Shown here in pieces: positions 39,301 to 51,479 of a stretch of 64,000 nt of DNA (the stretch's first letter is position 1; each line of letters begins with the position of its first letter). The DNA is from Sphagnum compactum (taxonomy: Eukaryota; Bryophyta; Sphagnopsida; Sphagnales). Below the pieces are notes generated by a model. It did not search any database. It was not told the origin of the DNA and saw only the letters and a program-made list of their open reading frames with translations. The stretch covers positions 8,422,213-8,486,212 of the forward strand of contig OZ234493.1 in the NCBI GenBank assembly GCA_965153455.1. The letters run 5' to 3'. The position numbers and the translations under genes were made by a program.

Positions 39301-41989
39301 GTCTTCAAATATTGGAGACTGGTTTTTCATGTTGGGTCTTTTCCAATTGAATTGACCTTGATAGTTCATTTTGTTCACTGGATCATTCGGTTGAAACTTT
39401 TTGTTTCCTGTGTGCAGGAGTTAGCCACTGTGGACATTGAAAGGGAGTTGGCTGAAAAGGAAGAGATACAGCTCAAACCAGAGGTTGAATATTCAGTCTC
39501 TGAGGAGATGCCCATCACGGATCTCATTGAGCTTCTTGCCAAGTTATCAACAGATGGCCATGTGGCAACTGATGGGACTGAGGCCTTGTTGGATTCTTAT
39601 AACCAACCAAATAGTCCACAGGGAACACAACCTGAAAACTTGGATGCAGCAACATCATCAGTCCCAGATCTTCCTGGTGGGAAAGACCCAACCAATTTAA
39701 AAGTAGGACCTGAGATCATTTTCAGCGAGACAGGGGATATAAATCTGCTGGATAAGGATTCTGAGGAGCATACGCTGGAAATTGAAATGGGGCAAACAGC
39801 ACAGGGTAGCAATGACTTCATACATAACTCATCAGCAATGGTGGATTACAATCTGTTAGAAGATATTAGCTCTAAAGGTGGTGGTAAGTCTTCTGTCTGG
39901 GCTTTGTGGCTGAAATGTCAATTTTGATTGTATGTTGATCATGAGTCATGGCCTTTTCTTGATTCATAATGTTGTGAGTTGATTGGTGCAGATGAGGGAG
40001 CTAGAAAGGCAGCTTTATCGAATATGGAGGAAACAGCAAAACCGGAGTCAAGTAAAGAAGTCATGTGTCAATCTGTGGATGCGATTTTTCCTTCAAGCAC
40101 GACAAATGGTGTTGATAACATTCAGGACAGCCACAAGTTTGCAACCAAAGTTGGTCACAGCTCAGAGATTGTGCATACTTCAAGTGCTGTAAGTAGAGAA
40201 GAGCAGGTTCTTGCTACCAGGGAAGGTACTGAGAACAGCTATGTGTGGTATGCCTGCTATGGTTCCAACATGTGGCTACCGCGGTTCATGTGCTACATTC
40301 AAGGTGGTCAGGTACATTGGAGAAAAAACCTCTCAAATCTATACAAAACCCAGACCTGAGTCTTTATGGATCCTCTGCCTTATTCCAACTTCGGAGACAT
40401 ATGTGCTTCAGAAATTTAAGATCATGTTTCACTATTCCAACTTCTGAGTTTTGATTCAGCATTACTGATGAAATGAACTTGATCAGACCACCAATTTTCT
40501 CCGAAGTCTTCTCTATGGTGGAAATTTGTTGAATAATTTGCCCTTTGGGGGTATAACAGGCTCAGTGCTGGAGGGAAGAACTCTTGACTGGCAAGACTTC
40601 TTTTCACTCTTCATACACAATTTCCAGTGTGGAACCTTCATCCATGTCTTGAGAGTCAGAGACCATGAATCAATCTGTATAGGACTAGTTTGGAAAATGA
40701 GAGAAAAGAAGAACCAGAAGATGAAATTTTCAGGATTAGGTAAAGATTGGGTAGTATGTCCAGCTATTATCAGGGAAAAATTTAAGCTGAGGCTGGTCTT
40801 TTGGAATGATGGTTGCAGGTAGAAGGAATGGTAGACTGTTGCATTGGATGCAGGGACCCATCTCCTCCCCTAGCATCCCTCTGGTTGACAATACCCAATC
40901 GACTGTTCTTTGGTCGCAACTACTCCTACACCTGGGGCATTGGAGGGGTTGCCTTCATTGACCCACTTCCTGAAGGGGATGTCAAATCCCATGTCCGAGC
41001 CTACAAAATCACGTAAGCCTGCAAAACCTCCAGATGTATTCCAATGCAATTGAACACCAGTAGTGATGGTTGAAGACAAAACAATATCTACAGAGACAAT
41101 TGAAGCCAGTATAGTCATCATATGTGGCATGTTGAGTGTGGGATTATGACGATGTCCTCATCTGCAACCTGAATGTCTGAGCCCCTCTCCTGTCATATCT
41201 TATGGAGGACAATGATGAGGCTTCAATGTTTCTGGCTGGATTGCTATGCTCTGTAATTTGTGGGGAGCAGTTTGGAGCAGTTCAAGGACATATTTCATCA
41301 AGAGAACTGCATTGAAGGCATTCCAAATCAGGAATTTCCCATAGATGCTAACCTCATTCAAAGTCTGAAGAATGGTCGGCCAGCAACATCTTACACCATT
41401 TTTGAGGTATCATTTTTATGACCTGGACATATGCTAGGTTGAAGACTTGTCTAAGGAAATTACCCTTCTTCTGTTTTATAATATTCAATGCAGGGGAATG
41501 TGATATGGTTCAACTTCATTCATCATTTGGAGGGCATCACTGCTGGACCAGGATGATCTTCTATTGGCTGGTTGCTTTTGTGCAGGATGGGTGGTATGGA
41601 ACTATCATATACTTGGGAGATCAGGATGGCCTGCCTATTCTCAGTTTCACGTATATCTCTTTTTCCTTATGCCAATGTTGTCTGTAACTAGGGAAATGGA
41701 ATATGTTATGATCATTTTATCTTGCACAATAGACAAAAATTTGCACAGTGAGAGAACAGTTTGATGCATTTGAAAATTTCCATGGATACTGATTCCCTCA
41801 GACAATATCAGGTGTTCTCTGGATGACATGGCAAAATTTAGATCTGGGGACCTTGATGTACATGGACCCTCAGCAGCATATGAGCAAGCTATTGTCCGAG
41901 GCTTGATTGAGAACATGGACCTCTCCAAGGAGCAAGCCCAAGACTACATTGTAGGTGCCAGGTGTCCAAATCCCACTCCTGGAATGTGA
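36181..41989 (+). CDS. HDA5: Class II histone deacetylase with C-terminal gamma-glutamyl-cyclotransferase-like domain (HDA5/HDA18 type), 14 exons, about 822 aa
   Basis: A zinc-dependent lysine deacetylase. Exons: 36181-36323, 37082-37286, 37434-37580, 37728-37840, 38024-38235, 38434-38498, 38613-38786, 39208-39258, 39418-39883, 39992-40311, 40819-41012, 41271-41406, 41586-41650, 41812-41989. All junctions are GT-AG and phases agree (2469 nt). The deacetylase domain spans about residues 7-350: PPGHHAEA with the His138/His139 pair, [11 protein letters not shown] with zinc ligands Asp179 and His181, SAGFD with Asp272, and EGGYNL with catalytic Tyr312. All key residues are present. A Ser/Thr/Asp/Glu-rich linker (about 370-605) leads to the second domain (about 609-822): [51 protein letters not shown]. 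This pairing is typical of plant HDA5-like proteins; the linker looks longer than I remember for Arabidopsis HDA5. Confidence 0.95.
36334..36362 (+). repeat. Run of 29 C in intron 1 of the histone deacetylase gene
   Basis: The run begins 10 nt after the donor GT at 36324. A poly(C)/poly(G) tract of this length is unusual, could fold as i-motif or quadruplex, and is prone to length errors in sequencing. Confidence 0.95.
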
Positions 41990-43280
41990 TTTTTTTCAAG
42001 TGGTGCCATAATTATGATTGCCATGCCCAACCATAGAGTTGATAGGAGGTTTTGTGGTTGTTCTCTGAGCCCATGTACATATATGCAGTGTGACAACGTG
42101 AATGTAACTTGGACCACCATGCCTAACAATACTTGATTTGATTTCCGAGTTGTCAATTCACATATTTACAAATCAATGAACTGTCAATTGAATTGGGTTA
42201 GAGCAAACCAGGGACTCCACACAATTGCTATTCTGCTGTTTAATTGTCGATCTGATTATTACTTTTGATTCGGCGTACACTAAAAGTTTTTTGGTTCATA
42301 ATTTGGAATAGTAGTTGTGTGGAATTTATTTTTTCATAGGTTCATATTATATGAATATGAATGTTGTCTGTTTAAATTATATATACATATATATAAAAGA
42401 TGCAAGATTTTATTATGGATAAAAATTTATTTTGTTTATTCATATTTTAAAATTATTTTAAATGCATGACATCTATATGTTTAAATAGTATGAATCTATG
42501 AAAAAATAGATTTTGTATTAAATGTTATTGTCAAATTATGACTAAAGAAGGGGTAAGGAAGGTGGGTTTAGGCTATTGTGGTATTTTCGAAGGAGAGAAC
42601 ATGACAACAAGTGAGTCCCATTTACAATTCAGATCACAAGATGATATGGGAAGACATAAATATCACAAGATCAAAGATGATACATATTGCGAACTCGTTT
42701 GTTGTCATGTTCTCCCCTTAAGAAATCATCATGCATCCCCCAACCTATTCACTTGCATTCATGTTACAAACCCATTGTCCATTGTATCTTTTACTGCAAA
42801 GTTAAAGGTTTTCCTATCCTTCAACTACTTCCAGCACTCACTTCTTTGTGTGGTTACATACTCAGTCTTCCCACTAACCCTAACCATTTGATGTGGCGGT
42901 AGGCATTTTCGGATGACCGAAATAGTCTGGATGCATTCACACCTTGAGTATATTTGGTAATCCGAGTCCTCTTGCCCGGCCACATGTTGCAGCTAGGTAC
43001 CTATCAAGGCCCATCCTCTCTAACAGTTAGTCCTTTAGGGAAAGCACCCAAGGCCATTTTTTTGCAGCTAGGGCCCCAGTTCCTACCTATCAGGGTCCCT
43101 TCTCTCCATAGTTTGTCCTTTAGGGGAAGCACCCAAGGCCAAGGCTGGCCACATGTAGCAGCTAGGTACCTTAGCTCACAGCAGCCGTAGCAGAAGCTTC
43201 TTGGGGCTTTGTGTTCTCTGAGCTTTCACATGGCCGCTCGCTGTGTGTATCTACATCTGTCAAGGATATTGAGGGGATTC
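41990..43280. other. Intergenic region between the histone deacetylase and CLPR1, with a short tandem duplication
   Basis: At about 42980-43170 the phrase GCAGCTAGG(TA/GCC)CC...TACCTATCA(A/G)GG...GTCCTTTAGGG(G)AAGCACCCAAGGCCA is present twice and begins a third time, with a period of about 75-90 bp. The first part includes the 3' untranslated region of the deacetylase gene and AT-rich DNA. No other gene is seen. Confidence 0.5.
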
Positions 43281-43368
43281 TTTGGGTTTTGGAGTCTTTG
43301 GGAGTACCCAACAAGAAGAGCAGAAGGAAGTGGGGAGTGAGGAAACAAATTATAGAGGGGAGCACGAA

Positions 43369-45119
43369 ATGGCTATGTCCCTGACAGCTGCACAAGGCGT
43401 TGAAACAGCAGCGGCATCATCGGGTCTGGGGTTGAGTTTTGAGAAGCGGAATGCGGGACCCAAAAGATCATTTGCGTTGGGAGAGATGACTAGGATAATT
43501 GTTTCTGTAGATGGATTCTTCGGAGACACCCAATTCCTTGAGGCAAGAGGAAGAGGAGGAGGAGGAAGATACAGAACTAAGGTTAGGGTTAGTGGGAAGA
43601 CTGAGCGAGTGAATGGGGTGCGAGCTCGGAATTCTTCTTCATTTTCTTCTTTCGATCATATACCCAAGCATTTCAGGGGTGATCATCTGAAGGAATTAGG
43701 GTTGAATGAGAATTTTAAGAACGTGCCACGACATTTGTATGGGTTGAATCCCGCACAGATGGATATGTTTATGAACGAGGATAGTCCCATGAAGAGGCAG
43801 GCTGAGCGGGTCACTGAGAACTCTATCTCCTCAGCACAGAACTACAAAGAAGGTAACCTACAGCCGAAAAAATTCTTCCCCTTGTTGTTCTAAAGAGGGA
43901 GATTTCTCTAGCTCTTTTGTTTTTGGAGACAAACATTATTTTGTTGTCTTAGCCATTCAGAGGTTGCTTGTTAGTCTTCTCTGTCAGCAGTTTCTCTGTC
44001 AGTGTTTCAATATTCAATTGGATTCTATTAAGGTGTTTTCAGAACTTTTGTTGAATTCCGTGGAAATGATTGATTTGGCTCACAGTTGGACAGGAGTCTG
44101 GTTTTTGGAAAAACATTCATTATTATGGATTTTATGGGTTAGGGTTTGTGAATTGCAGATTTCATTGCCGGTTTTGTTGAGATGTAGCTGCTGAGGAAGC
44201 ATCAGGAAAGTTGCATTCAGCATGTGTCTCTATGCATTGGTTACTGCCCTGCTTTACTGTATAGTGCAAATTACAGAATCACTTCTGTGCTACCAGCTCC
44301 TTAAATACCTACTCATTGCTGCAATTTCTTTTTGGTGAAGGTACGGGGCTATGGAGTCTTACAGGTCTTGAGAATGCACCCTCAAGATTAAGTATGAGTG
44401 TAAGCATGTATCGTGGAGGGGGTGGATATGGCCGACCAAAAACTGCACCGCCTGATTTGCCATCCCTTCTTCTCGATTCCCGCATCTGCTATCTTGGCAT
44501 GCCCATTGTGCCTGCTGTCACAGAACTCATAATTGCAGAGCTCCTTTGGTTGGATTATGATAACCCTGGCAAGCCCATTTACTTTTACATAAATTCCCCT
44601 GGTACTCAAAATGATAAAAGGGAGAGCATTGGATTTGAGACTGAGGCATATGCAATTGCAGACACAATCGCTTATGTCAAGCCAAAGGTGTTCACTGTAA
44701 ATTGTGGTATGGCATTTGGTCAGGCAGCTATGCTTTTATCAATTGGGGACAAAGGCTACCGTGCAGTCCAACCAAATTCTGTAACTAAGTTGTACTCCCC
44801 AAAAGTGAATCAATCTAGTGGGGCTGCTATCGACATGTGGATCAAGGCTAAGGAGCTGGATGCAAATACTGATTACTATATTGATCTTTTGACAAAAGGT
44901 ACAGGGAAGCCACGCGAGGAAATTGCACATGATATTCAGAGGCCCAAGTATTTCAGGGCACAAGAAGCAATTGATTATGGCCTTGCTGACAAGGTCATTG
45001 AGAGCCGGGGTGTGGCAATGGAGAGAAGAAACTATGATGAGATGCTTGCACAGTCAAAAGCTGCACGACAACAGTATGCCAGGCCTGGGAGCCAGTCAGC
45101 TCCAGCTGGAGGTCGATAG
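43369..45119 (+). CDS. CLPR1: Plastid Clp protease non-catalytic subunit ClpR1, 2 exons, about 420 aa
   Basis: ClpR1 is a proteolytically inactive subunit of the ClpPR core ring of the chloroplast stroma. Exons: 43369-43852 and 44341-45119 (GT-AG, phase 1). Residues 1 to about 90 look like a transit peptide. Then come the ClpR1-specific stretch (SFDHIPKHFRGDHLKE, YGLNPAQMDMFMNEDSP) and the ClpP fold from about residue 198 (PPDLPSLLLDSRICYLGMPI). Where ClpP has its catalytic Ser, this protein has Gly288 (CGMAFGQAAML), and the catalytic His is Tyr313 (TKLYSP), as expected for ClpR. Conserved SSGAAIDMWIKAKELD and EAIDYGLADKV follow. An in-frame ATG at 43282 would add 29 residues; 43369 is preferred for its context (GAAATGG). 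TIM23 lies downstream in convergent orientation. Confidence 0.95.
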
Positions 45120-46540
45120 AATTTGTTGAAGCTGCCATAACAAGCATTTCAAGCTTGTTGATTTGAGTCATGTTGTCTGGTCTTTGTATGAAAGTCGGGA
45201 GACAGCCTGGAGCACAACCAACATGGGTGTATTGAGCAAGTTATGATTGAGGTCAGGTTGTATTGGATGCAACTAAAGAGTTGAGTCTGCTGTACACCTT
45301 TCTGCTGCATCAAATGTTTGTAATGTTTGAATTGATCACACTCCAGGTTGAGCTAGAACATCAAGCCATATGTGCAACAATTGATGGCCGACAGTAAGCA
45401 TCCAAATTCTGATGCTGATCTCTGCTCTGTGAAAATCTATAGACTGTACTATACACATGTCATGTTTATAGATTTCATGATTATGTTTCCTACACTGTCT
45501 TGCATAAATTCAGGTTCTCCTCTTACATAAACTTGGCCACAGTTCACCAACATTACATTGCATGTCTGGTGCAACCAAACAGAGGATATTTTGGTAGGCC
45601 TCTTAAAAGAGTCTCAACTTGCATTTCTGCATCACAACCTAAGACTGCTTTGATCCAAACACAAGGGACATACAAGCACTATTGATCAATTATCATGGTT
45701 GGTATGTCACCAAGAGCTTCCAATATGCACACTCTGCCAACAGCAGCTCGGTACTTGAGTTTTCCCAACTAGGATATTTGAGTAAATAGAAGATTTACAA
45801 AACCCAGAACTCATACAACTTGCACCAGATTCAGCATTGAGTTTTTCCTGCTGCAGTGTTCTGCAGCTGTCAACAAATTTCTCAAAATCCAAATCATTGA
45901 AATTTCCGCTTTTGAATTGGCAGCAGTGTGGCAACACCAACTAAAACCATGAGTCATTGAAAAAAACCCAACCAATCATGGCGGCTTAGCATTTTCAGCA
46001 CCAAGAAAACAAATGTGAAAACCAGATTAAGTGATCAGTTACAAAATCTGCTGCATTGGCACTCACTAATCAGATACAAATTTTCTTTTGAAGCCTTAGA
46101 ATGACAGAGAATCTTAAATGAAGTTGAAGAAATGCCTGCAAGAGCTTCAGTCACCAATAAAACCCCCCAAAAAAAATTTCCTCGTTGCTGATGATTGTAA
46201 ACAATTCAAATAAGTCGGTCACATTTTAATTATCACTTTGTCTATTCTTCCTGCTCCCCTCAAAAAAAAGTGTATGACAATTCTCTCCCCACTGACAACA
46301 ACAACCACCCCAAGGATTTAATAATCCAGAGGAAAAAGCCTTGAGAAACTCGTGCTTGATATGGCTGTGGCATCATCTAGAGGAAAAGCCTTGAGAACTT
46401 TGTGCTTGATATGGCATGAAGATCTTATGCTTTTCTCCCTCGATAAGAATCCATCTATCCTGAGACTTTCCCTCTGTCACAAAGACCAAAAGACTCTTTG
46501 GCTAATGAAAGGTGAAGAAGAGCTCCTTTACTTGACAGAC
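45120..46540. other. Convergent intergenic region with a tandem duplication next to TIM23
   Basis: It holds the 3' ends of CLPR1 and TIM23. At about 46330-46420 two units of about 50 bp share AGAGGAAAAGCCTTGAGAA, CTTGATATGGC and CTCGTG/TTTGTG. No further gene is recognised. Confidence 0.6.
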
Positions 46541-46547
46541 AGACAAA

Positions 46548-47144
46548 TCAGAAAGCCAAGTATCTCCGTGAAAACTGCTTGGCACCTACCAAGCCTCCAG
46601 CAGCAATACCTCCCAGTGCTCCAGCTATGGCTGCAGTTCGAAAGCCAGCAGCTGCCTTGTATGCAGCCCCAGTGGCAAGGCCTGCCATGATGTTGTTGAG
46701 GATATCATCAGTGCCTCGCAAGTAGTAGGTTCCGGATTCCATCCCTGCATACAGAAGGCCCAGAATCCCGAACGTGTTGCCTGTGCTTCTACCCCTATGG
46801 CCTGAAGCATTCAACAACCTGTTGACACGGATCTTGAGCGTGTCTCCTTCTTCTCTGGACCTCAAACCCTCACCAAACCCTCTGATTCCTCCGAAAGCAG
46901 CCCCGGATAAGTACCCACAGCCTGTGTAGTATGTCAGATTCTCACTCAAGTTCCGTCTCTCTACTGCTGCCTCATCCGGAAACAGATGCTCTGGTTTCGT
47001 CGGCAGACGGTAGACGCTTTCTATAGACTTGAGATCCGCTGCTCCGTAAAGATCAGCGTATGGATTGTACAGCCGTCCTCCTCCCCCTGTATCCTCCGAG
47101 AAGACAGTTCCAGTTTGCGAACTTTGATTCTCGTCCTTCATCAT
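46548..47144 (-). CDS. TIM23: Mitochondrial inner-membrane import channel TIM23, intronless, 198 aa
   Basis: TIM23 forms the presequence translocase channel of the mitochondrial inner membrane together with TIM17. The frame encodes a hydrophilic N-terminus (LYNPYADLYG, then LPTKPEHLFPDE) and four hydrophobic Gly/Ala-rich segments at about 71-90, 121-141, 150-166 and 170-188, as in Tim17/22/23 proteins. The loop after the first segment (KIRVNRLLNASG) and the second segment (GNTFGILGLLYAGME) are family-typical. The frame stays open upstream to 47300, but the Arg-rich extension does not look like the family, so the first Met of the MMKDE pair at 47144 is chosen. Arabidopsis TIM23 genes also lack introns, as I recall. 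Confidence 0.95.
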   Translation of the reverse strand: MMKDENQSSQTGTVFSEDTGGGGRLYNPYADLYGAADLKSIESVYRLPTKPEHLFPDEAAVERRNLSENLTYYTGCGYLSGAAFGGIRGFGEGLRSREEGDTLKIRVNRLLNASGHRGRSTGNTFGILGLLYAGMESGTYYLRGTDDILNNIMAGLATGAAYKAAAGFRTAAIAGALGGIAAGGLVGAKQFSRRYLAF

Positions 47145-47299
47145 CTTCTTCCCCTCCTTCTCCTCCTCGGAACTGACAAGCAGATGCGACTGGTGATGAT
47201 GTACCCTTGGATCTCTTGTTCCCCTGTTGAATCGTTTCCTCTCTCCGCGGCGGCGGCGGCGCCGGCAACCAACCGCGACCACCTCCGATCTGCCCCACA

Positions 47300-47830
47300 A
47301 AATCCCAGAGCTTTTACCACCTCTGAATCTCTTTCCTCTTCCTCCTCGAGCCTCTGTTCTTCACCACCCACGACTCTCAAATTGTCGTTGCAAGCTGATC
47401 AAACCCTAAAAATCGAATATCTGATCATGGGAAACTCCTCACAGAGACGCAGCAAACTCAAACCCGCAAATCTAATGTGTATACGTAAAAATGAAAGAGA
47501 GTGAAAAAGAATCTACAGAAGTTAAGGAAGAAGAAGCGTGTGGCAATAAACCCACTTGACGACGACGATACCACCAAACTACGTCAAACCTCTGCTGCAT
47601 ATGTGATTTCAAACCTAGAGGGAGAGAGAAGAAAAAACAACAAAACAAAACAACAGTGAGCGAGGTCGATCTTTTCGGTTTTTACCAAATGTAAATGGAC
47701 GGCCGTGACAGGAACCAGAGAGAAACGTATCGATCAAGGAAAAGGGACAAAGAAGTAGAGACGCCGAGCAGCAGCCGCCGTTTTCCCCGCCAAGGAAGCA
47801 CGGCATGCAGCAGAACGCGAGAGGTTGCAA

Positions 47831-47862
<32 letters not shown>

Positions 47863-47900
47863 ACGGGCAGGAAAAAAGGAAAAGAGACGAGACGGGTGAC
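47300..47900 (-). promoter_or_regulatory. Promoter region of TIM23 with a (GA)n tract
   Basis: A 26-bp (CT)n tract at 47837-47862, read as (GA)n on the TIM23 strand, lies about 0.7 kb upstream of the start. The zone is GC-richer than its surroundings. No TATA box was assigned. Confidence 0.4.
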
Positions 47901-48339
47901 CCGGGGAAGCCCCGGCCCGGAGGGTGGGGTTTCCGGAAAGAGGAGTTTTTGGCCAGTCGAGTGTGCAAGTTGCGTGGCTGCCGCGTGTTCAGAAAAACTA
48001 ACTTATATTGCCCTTTTACTGGATTTATTTTTACATTATATCATTTTCACAAATGTTGAAATTTTCCACCCCCAACAAAAATAAATAAATAAATAATCAA
48101 AGAAAAAAAGAATTTCAAGCAAAATGTTGAATCTTCAAAGGAATATTCTACAAGGAAAAATCTCAAAATCAAAATTTCAAAATTAAATAATTATTTAACA
48201 GACATGTGTTGAACTCGTCCCGGAACTACTACTACGAATGGGCCACAGTGAACGAGCACCAACAAGGCGTACCACGAAGGATGGATGATAAGTGGTCAGG
48301 AAACAGTTTTCTGTTGGGTTCCAGTTCGGTAGCTAACCA

Positions 48340-48520
48340 TAGTGGTTAGCTCAGTTGGTAGGTTGTTAGTAGGTAGGTAGTAAAAATAGCTTTTATCTAT
48401 GTATAAACCATCTACTTACTTATTAGTTACCTATTTTCTTACCTATAATCTACCTAATACATGAGACGTATTTCTTACAGAATTGATTACCAAGGTTTGA
48501 ACCAAATATTAACTCAGTTG
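48340..48520 (+). repeat. tRNA-like A box and B box with wide spacing, possible SINE remnant
   Basis: TAGCTCAGTTGGTAGG at 48347-48362 is a textbook A box, and GGTTTGAACC at 48493-48502 resembles a B box, but they are about 145 bp apart with TAGG microsatellite DNA between. This is too wide for a tRNA gene; a SINE expanded by an insertion is possible. Confidence 0.3.
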
Positions 48521-48898
48521 ATGAGGTTCATCCACTACTGACTAATAACAGCCATCCAGTGGATGGTGCGCTGGTGGGTGCTGGTTCACCGTGGCCCAAA
48601 ACAATGTTAGTTTTCATGTGGTCCCCGCATTTTGAAAGAATGTTCACCAAAGTGTTAGGGCTACACTTGTGAAATTTTGAGTTCATTTTTCATGGAACAC
48701 TTCTTATTTTTTAACTCTTGTGGGTTTTGAACTTTGAACCAGTTGAACAAGTTGTTCAGTCTGTAAACCTGTCTTCACCCTGTCTTTGGACCTCCTTTCA
48801 CCCCCCCCTATCCCCTCTTTCAGTGGTATCCACAAAGTAAAGACATTTTAATGAATCTCAGTATGAAATGCTGATACTCAGCATTCAATGCACAAGGG

Positions 48899-49050
48899 TC
48901 GAGACTAATTATAGTAGTTGTACAGTTAGGAGCAGCGAAAATATATGTAGCAGCAGCACTGGAGGCGCTCAGGAAAACGGAAAGACGGGATGAAACTCAG
49001 TTTACCACCAAAATTGATGGTTTTCTGAGTTTCATCCCTCGTTGAATGCT
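48899..49050 (+). repeat. Palindrome-bearing dispersed repeat, copy 1
   Basis: About 150 bp matching the reverse complement of 62570-62717. It contains a 52-bp inverted repeat at 48987-49038 with perfect 14-bp arms (GGGATGAAACTCAG and CTGAGTTTCATCCC) and an inner ACCA...TGGT pair. Confidence 0.85.
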
Positions 49051-49059
49051 AATTTACTT

Positions 49060-51470
49060 TTTTGAAGGTTTTTTTTTCTAGTTCAGCCCTGACTCCTAGT
49101 GTAAGCCCTTGGGGGGCTGATTTCAACTTTTCCACCAATAGGAATGCTTGATTTGGGTTGGACATCGGCCCCAACTCCTCCTCGTGTAAAGTGGGCCTTA
49201 TTATACTAGTACCTAGTTTGTCATCCATTTTTCATCCAATCAAGTACTTTTCAATTGATTATAAATTCCAAAGATGATGATTCATTGGAGCTGGTAGGTA
49301 CCACCCTTCCTTATATTAGGGATGCCCATGGGTTACTAGTTACTTACTACCTTACCTACCAACTTGGGTACCTAGCATAGAAGAAGAATCTAGACTCTCA
49401 AAGAAAGGCTACAGGTAAGGTGATTACTTATTGGGTTATGTACTCTTTTTTACTATGTGTATGTTGATTTTTTTTCCACTTGGATACTTGCTAAAAATGG
49501 TCATGATGTGGGCCATCACAAATATGTGACAATATTTTGGCAAATTGTTTGGTTATCAAATTGTATGTGCAAGTGACCCAAGTAAGATTTTTTCTTTTTT
49601 TTTGTTTTGACATTAGAATTCATCATGTAGGCTTGGAGTTTCACCATTTCATAAGATTAGGGTTATTAGCAAACATCTTGGGTGGTTGATACCAAAAGTG
49701 ATGGCGACATCTTATGCAATAGTAGCATTAGTAAATATCATGAGAAGCTTTTTACTTATTGGATTACATGTTCTTCTCTATTGTGTGTATGTTGATTTAT
49801 TTTTTTTTCACATGATTACTTGTTGAAAATTAAATCTTGATCCAAGAGTACTTGACAAATGGTGGATATGTGTATTATTTGAATTTTCTAGATTAACATA
49901 AATGTTGAACTTCCTAGAAATGTTATTCAAAGATGATGAGTCTCATCGTGAACATTTTTGGTTTGATTACTTCTTTATAGAACAAAGTTCAATTAAAGTG
50001 ATATTGTCCAGACACATTTGTTTTTCTTGTTTACTTTTAGTGTAATTTACATGTACTTGTAAGTTGTAAGTTATGTTTTCTTTACAATTTATGCTAATTT
50101 ATTTTGTGTGATGTGAGTACTAAGGATCAACAATTTGTTGATATGTTGTCAACAACACATGTTTTATCAATGATAGGCGACAAGACATAAAAATGGGTCC
50201 CTACTTTCTAGGACCATGATTTTTGTTGCATTGCCTTTTTTTTTTTTCCCCCGCAAAGGGTGTGCACCATTATTGGAAACTAGAAGATAAAACTTGAATG
50301 TGTAGCAACAAAAGTTCTTGAACTTCAACAATTTTTTTGGATATTTGCATAAGATCAAACCAAGTCTTCTACATGGTGATCTTTGGGTAAATTATCTATT
50401 CATGCTTGTTGATGATTTTTTTGGAATTTTGAATTGGAAATGGCAACACTAAAAATCTGGTTGTTGTAATAGAAAAGTACATTTGACATTATTTAAAGCA
50501 AATATATTGGAATTTTTTTTTGGATATGGAAAGTCCAATAGGGGTTAGGTTGTGTTTGTGGTTGTGATTTTGCTATAATTATTTATTGAAGTGCAATTTG
50601 TGTGTTTAAATGTGGCAAGTGGATGAAAATATGAACGTTATGGGATGTTGTTAGAATCGTTACTTGTGAATGCAACTTGCAGTGGCAATTGCAGGTATTA
50701 AAAGAGGTATATTGTTTCTTAAATTTCAATTGTATAAAAAGTTGGTTTAGCATTTGCAATTGTTAACAATAAATTGAACTCAAAATGTGAATAACTCCAA
50801 GATGGTGTATGCCATGTCCTTTTCTCTTTCTCTATAAGAGTTTGATGTCTCTATGCTTAAGAATCTACATATGCAACAAATCCACCATCCTTATGTTTTA
50901 TTGAAAAGTTTGTGGAATTTGAAGGTGTAATGGTTCTGTAATTGTGTGATTATGATTTGAGCTTGTAATTGTGTAATGGCTTTGTAATTATGTAATTCTA
51001 GAGTTTTTTTTTCAAAACTTTTTGGAATATTTAGGAAAAAATAATTTTGAAACTTTGTTTCTTTGCTATTAGGTTTTGTTTCTACGAGTTATTCATTGCA
51101 TAATGTTAATAGAATAGAAGGTTGCAATTGAGGTACATAATTCTACAATGGATGGACAAGTAAGTTGTTTGGAACTAGGTAGAATACATGATGTTAGTTT
51201 GGGATATAATTATGTACGTTAATTCTTTTAGGGTTAATTGTTTATTGAAATTTTTTTGTAAATGTAATCGTTTGTAGGTTATTCTTGTTTCTAATTGTTT
51301 GCAGTTTACTTAAAGATTTATATTTTTGCATGCTTCTTTTGCAATTTCCATTTCTTCATCTTGCTTTTGGTAGGTAAATTCTAGGAAATGTTAATTATGT
51401 AGTTTGATCAATGTTTGTGCCTATCTCAATTAGATCCCTTTTTAATTTTTCTCTTTTCAAATGTTTAATT
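49060..51470. other. AT-rich intergenic DNA without recognised gene
   Basis: Mostly T-rich DNA with stops in all frames. No family was recognised. TAGG microsatellite phrases occur near 49290-49370. Confidence 0.4.
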
Positions 51471-51479
51471 AACAATTTT

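Noticed and set aside
43282-43368. Upstream in-frame ATG extending ClpR1 by 29 residues
   Set aside because: The extension is Glu-rich and unlike a transit peptide; the ATG at 43369 has better context. Not excluded by sequence alone.
47145-47300. 52-residue N-terminal extension of TIM23
   Set aside because: Arg- and His-rich, unlike known TIM23 N-termini; likely the untranslated leader.
48340-48520. tRNA gene
   Set aside because: A and B boxes are about 145 bp apart and no cloverleaf can be drawn.
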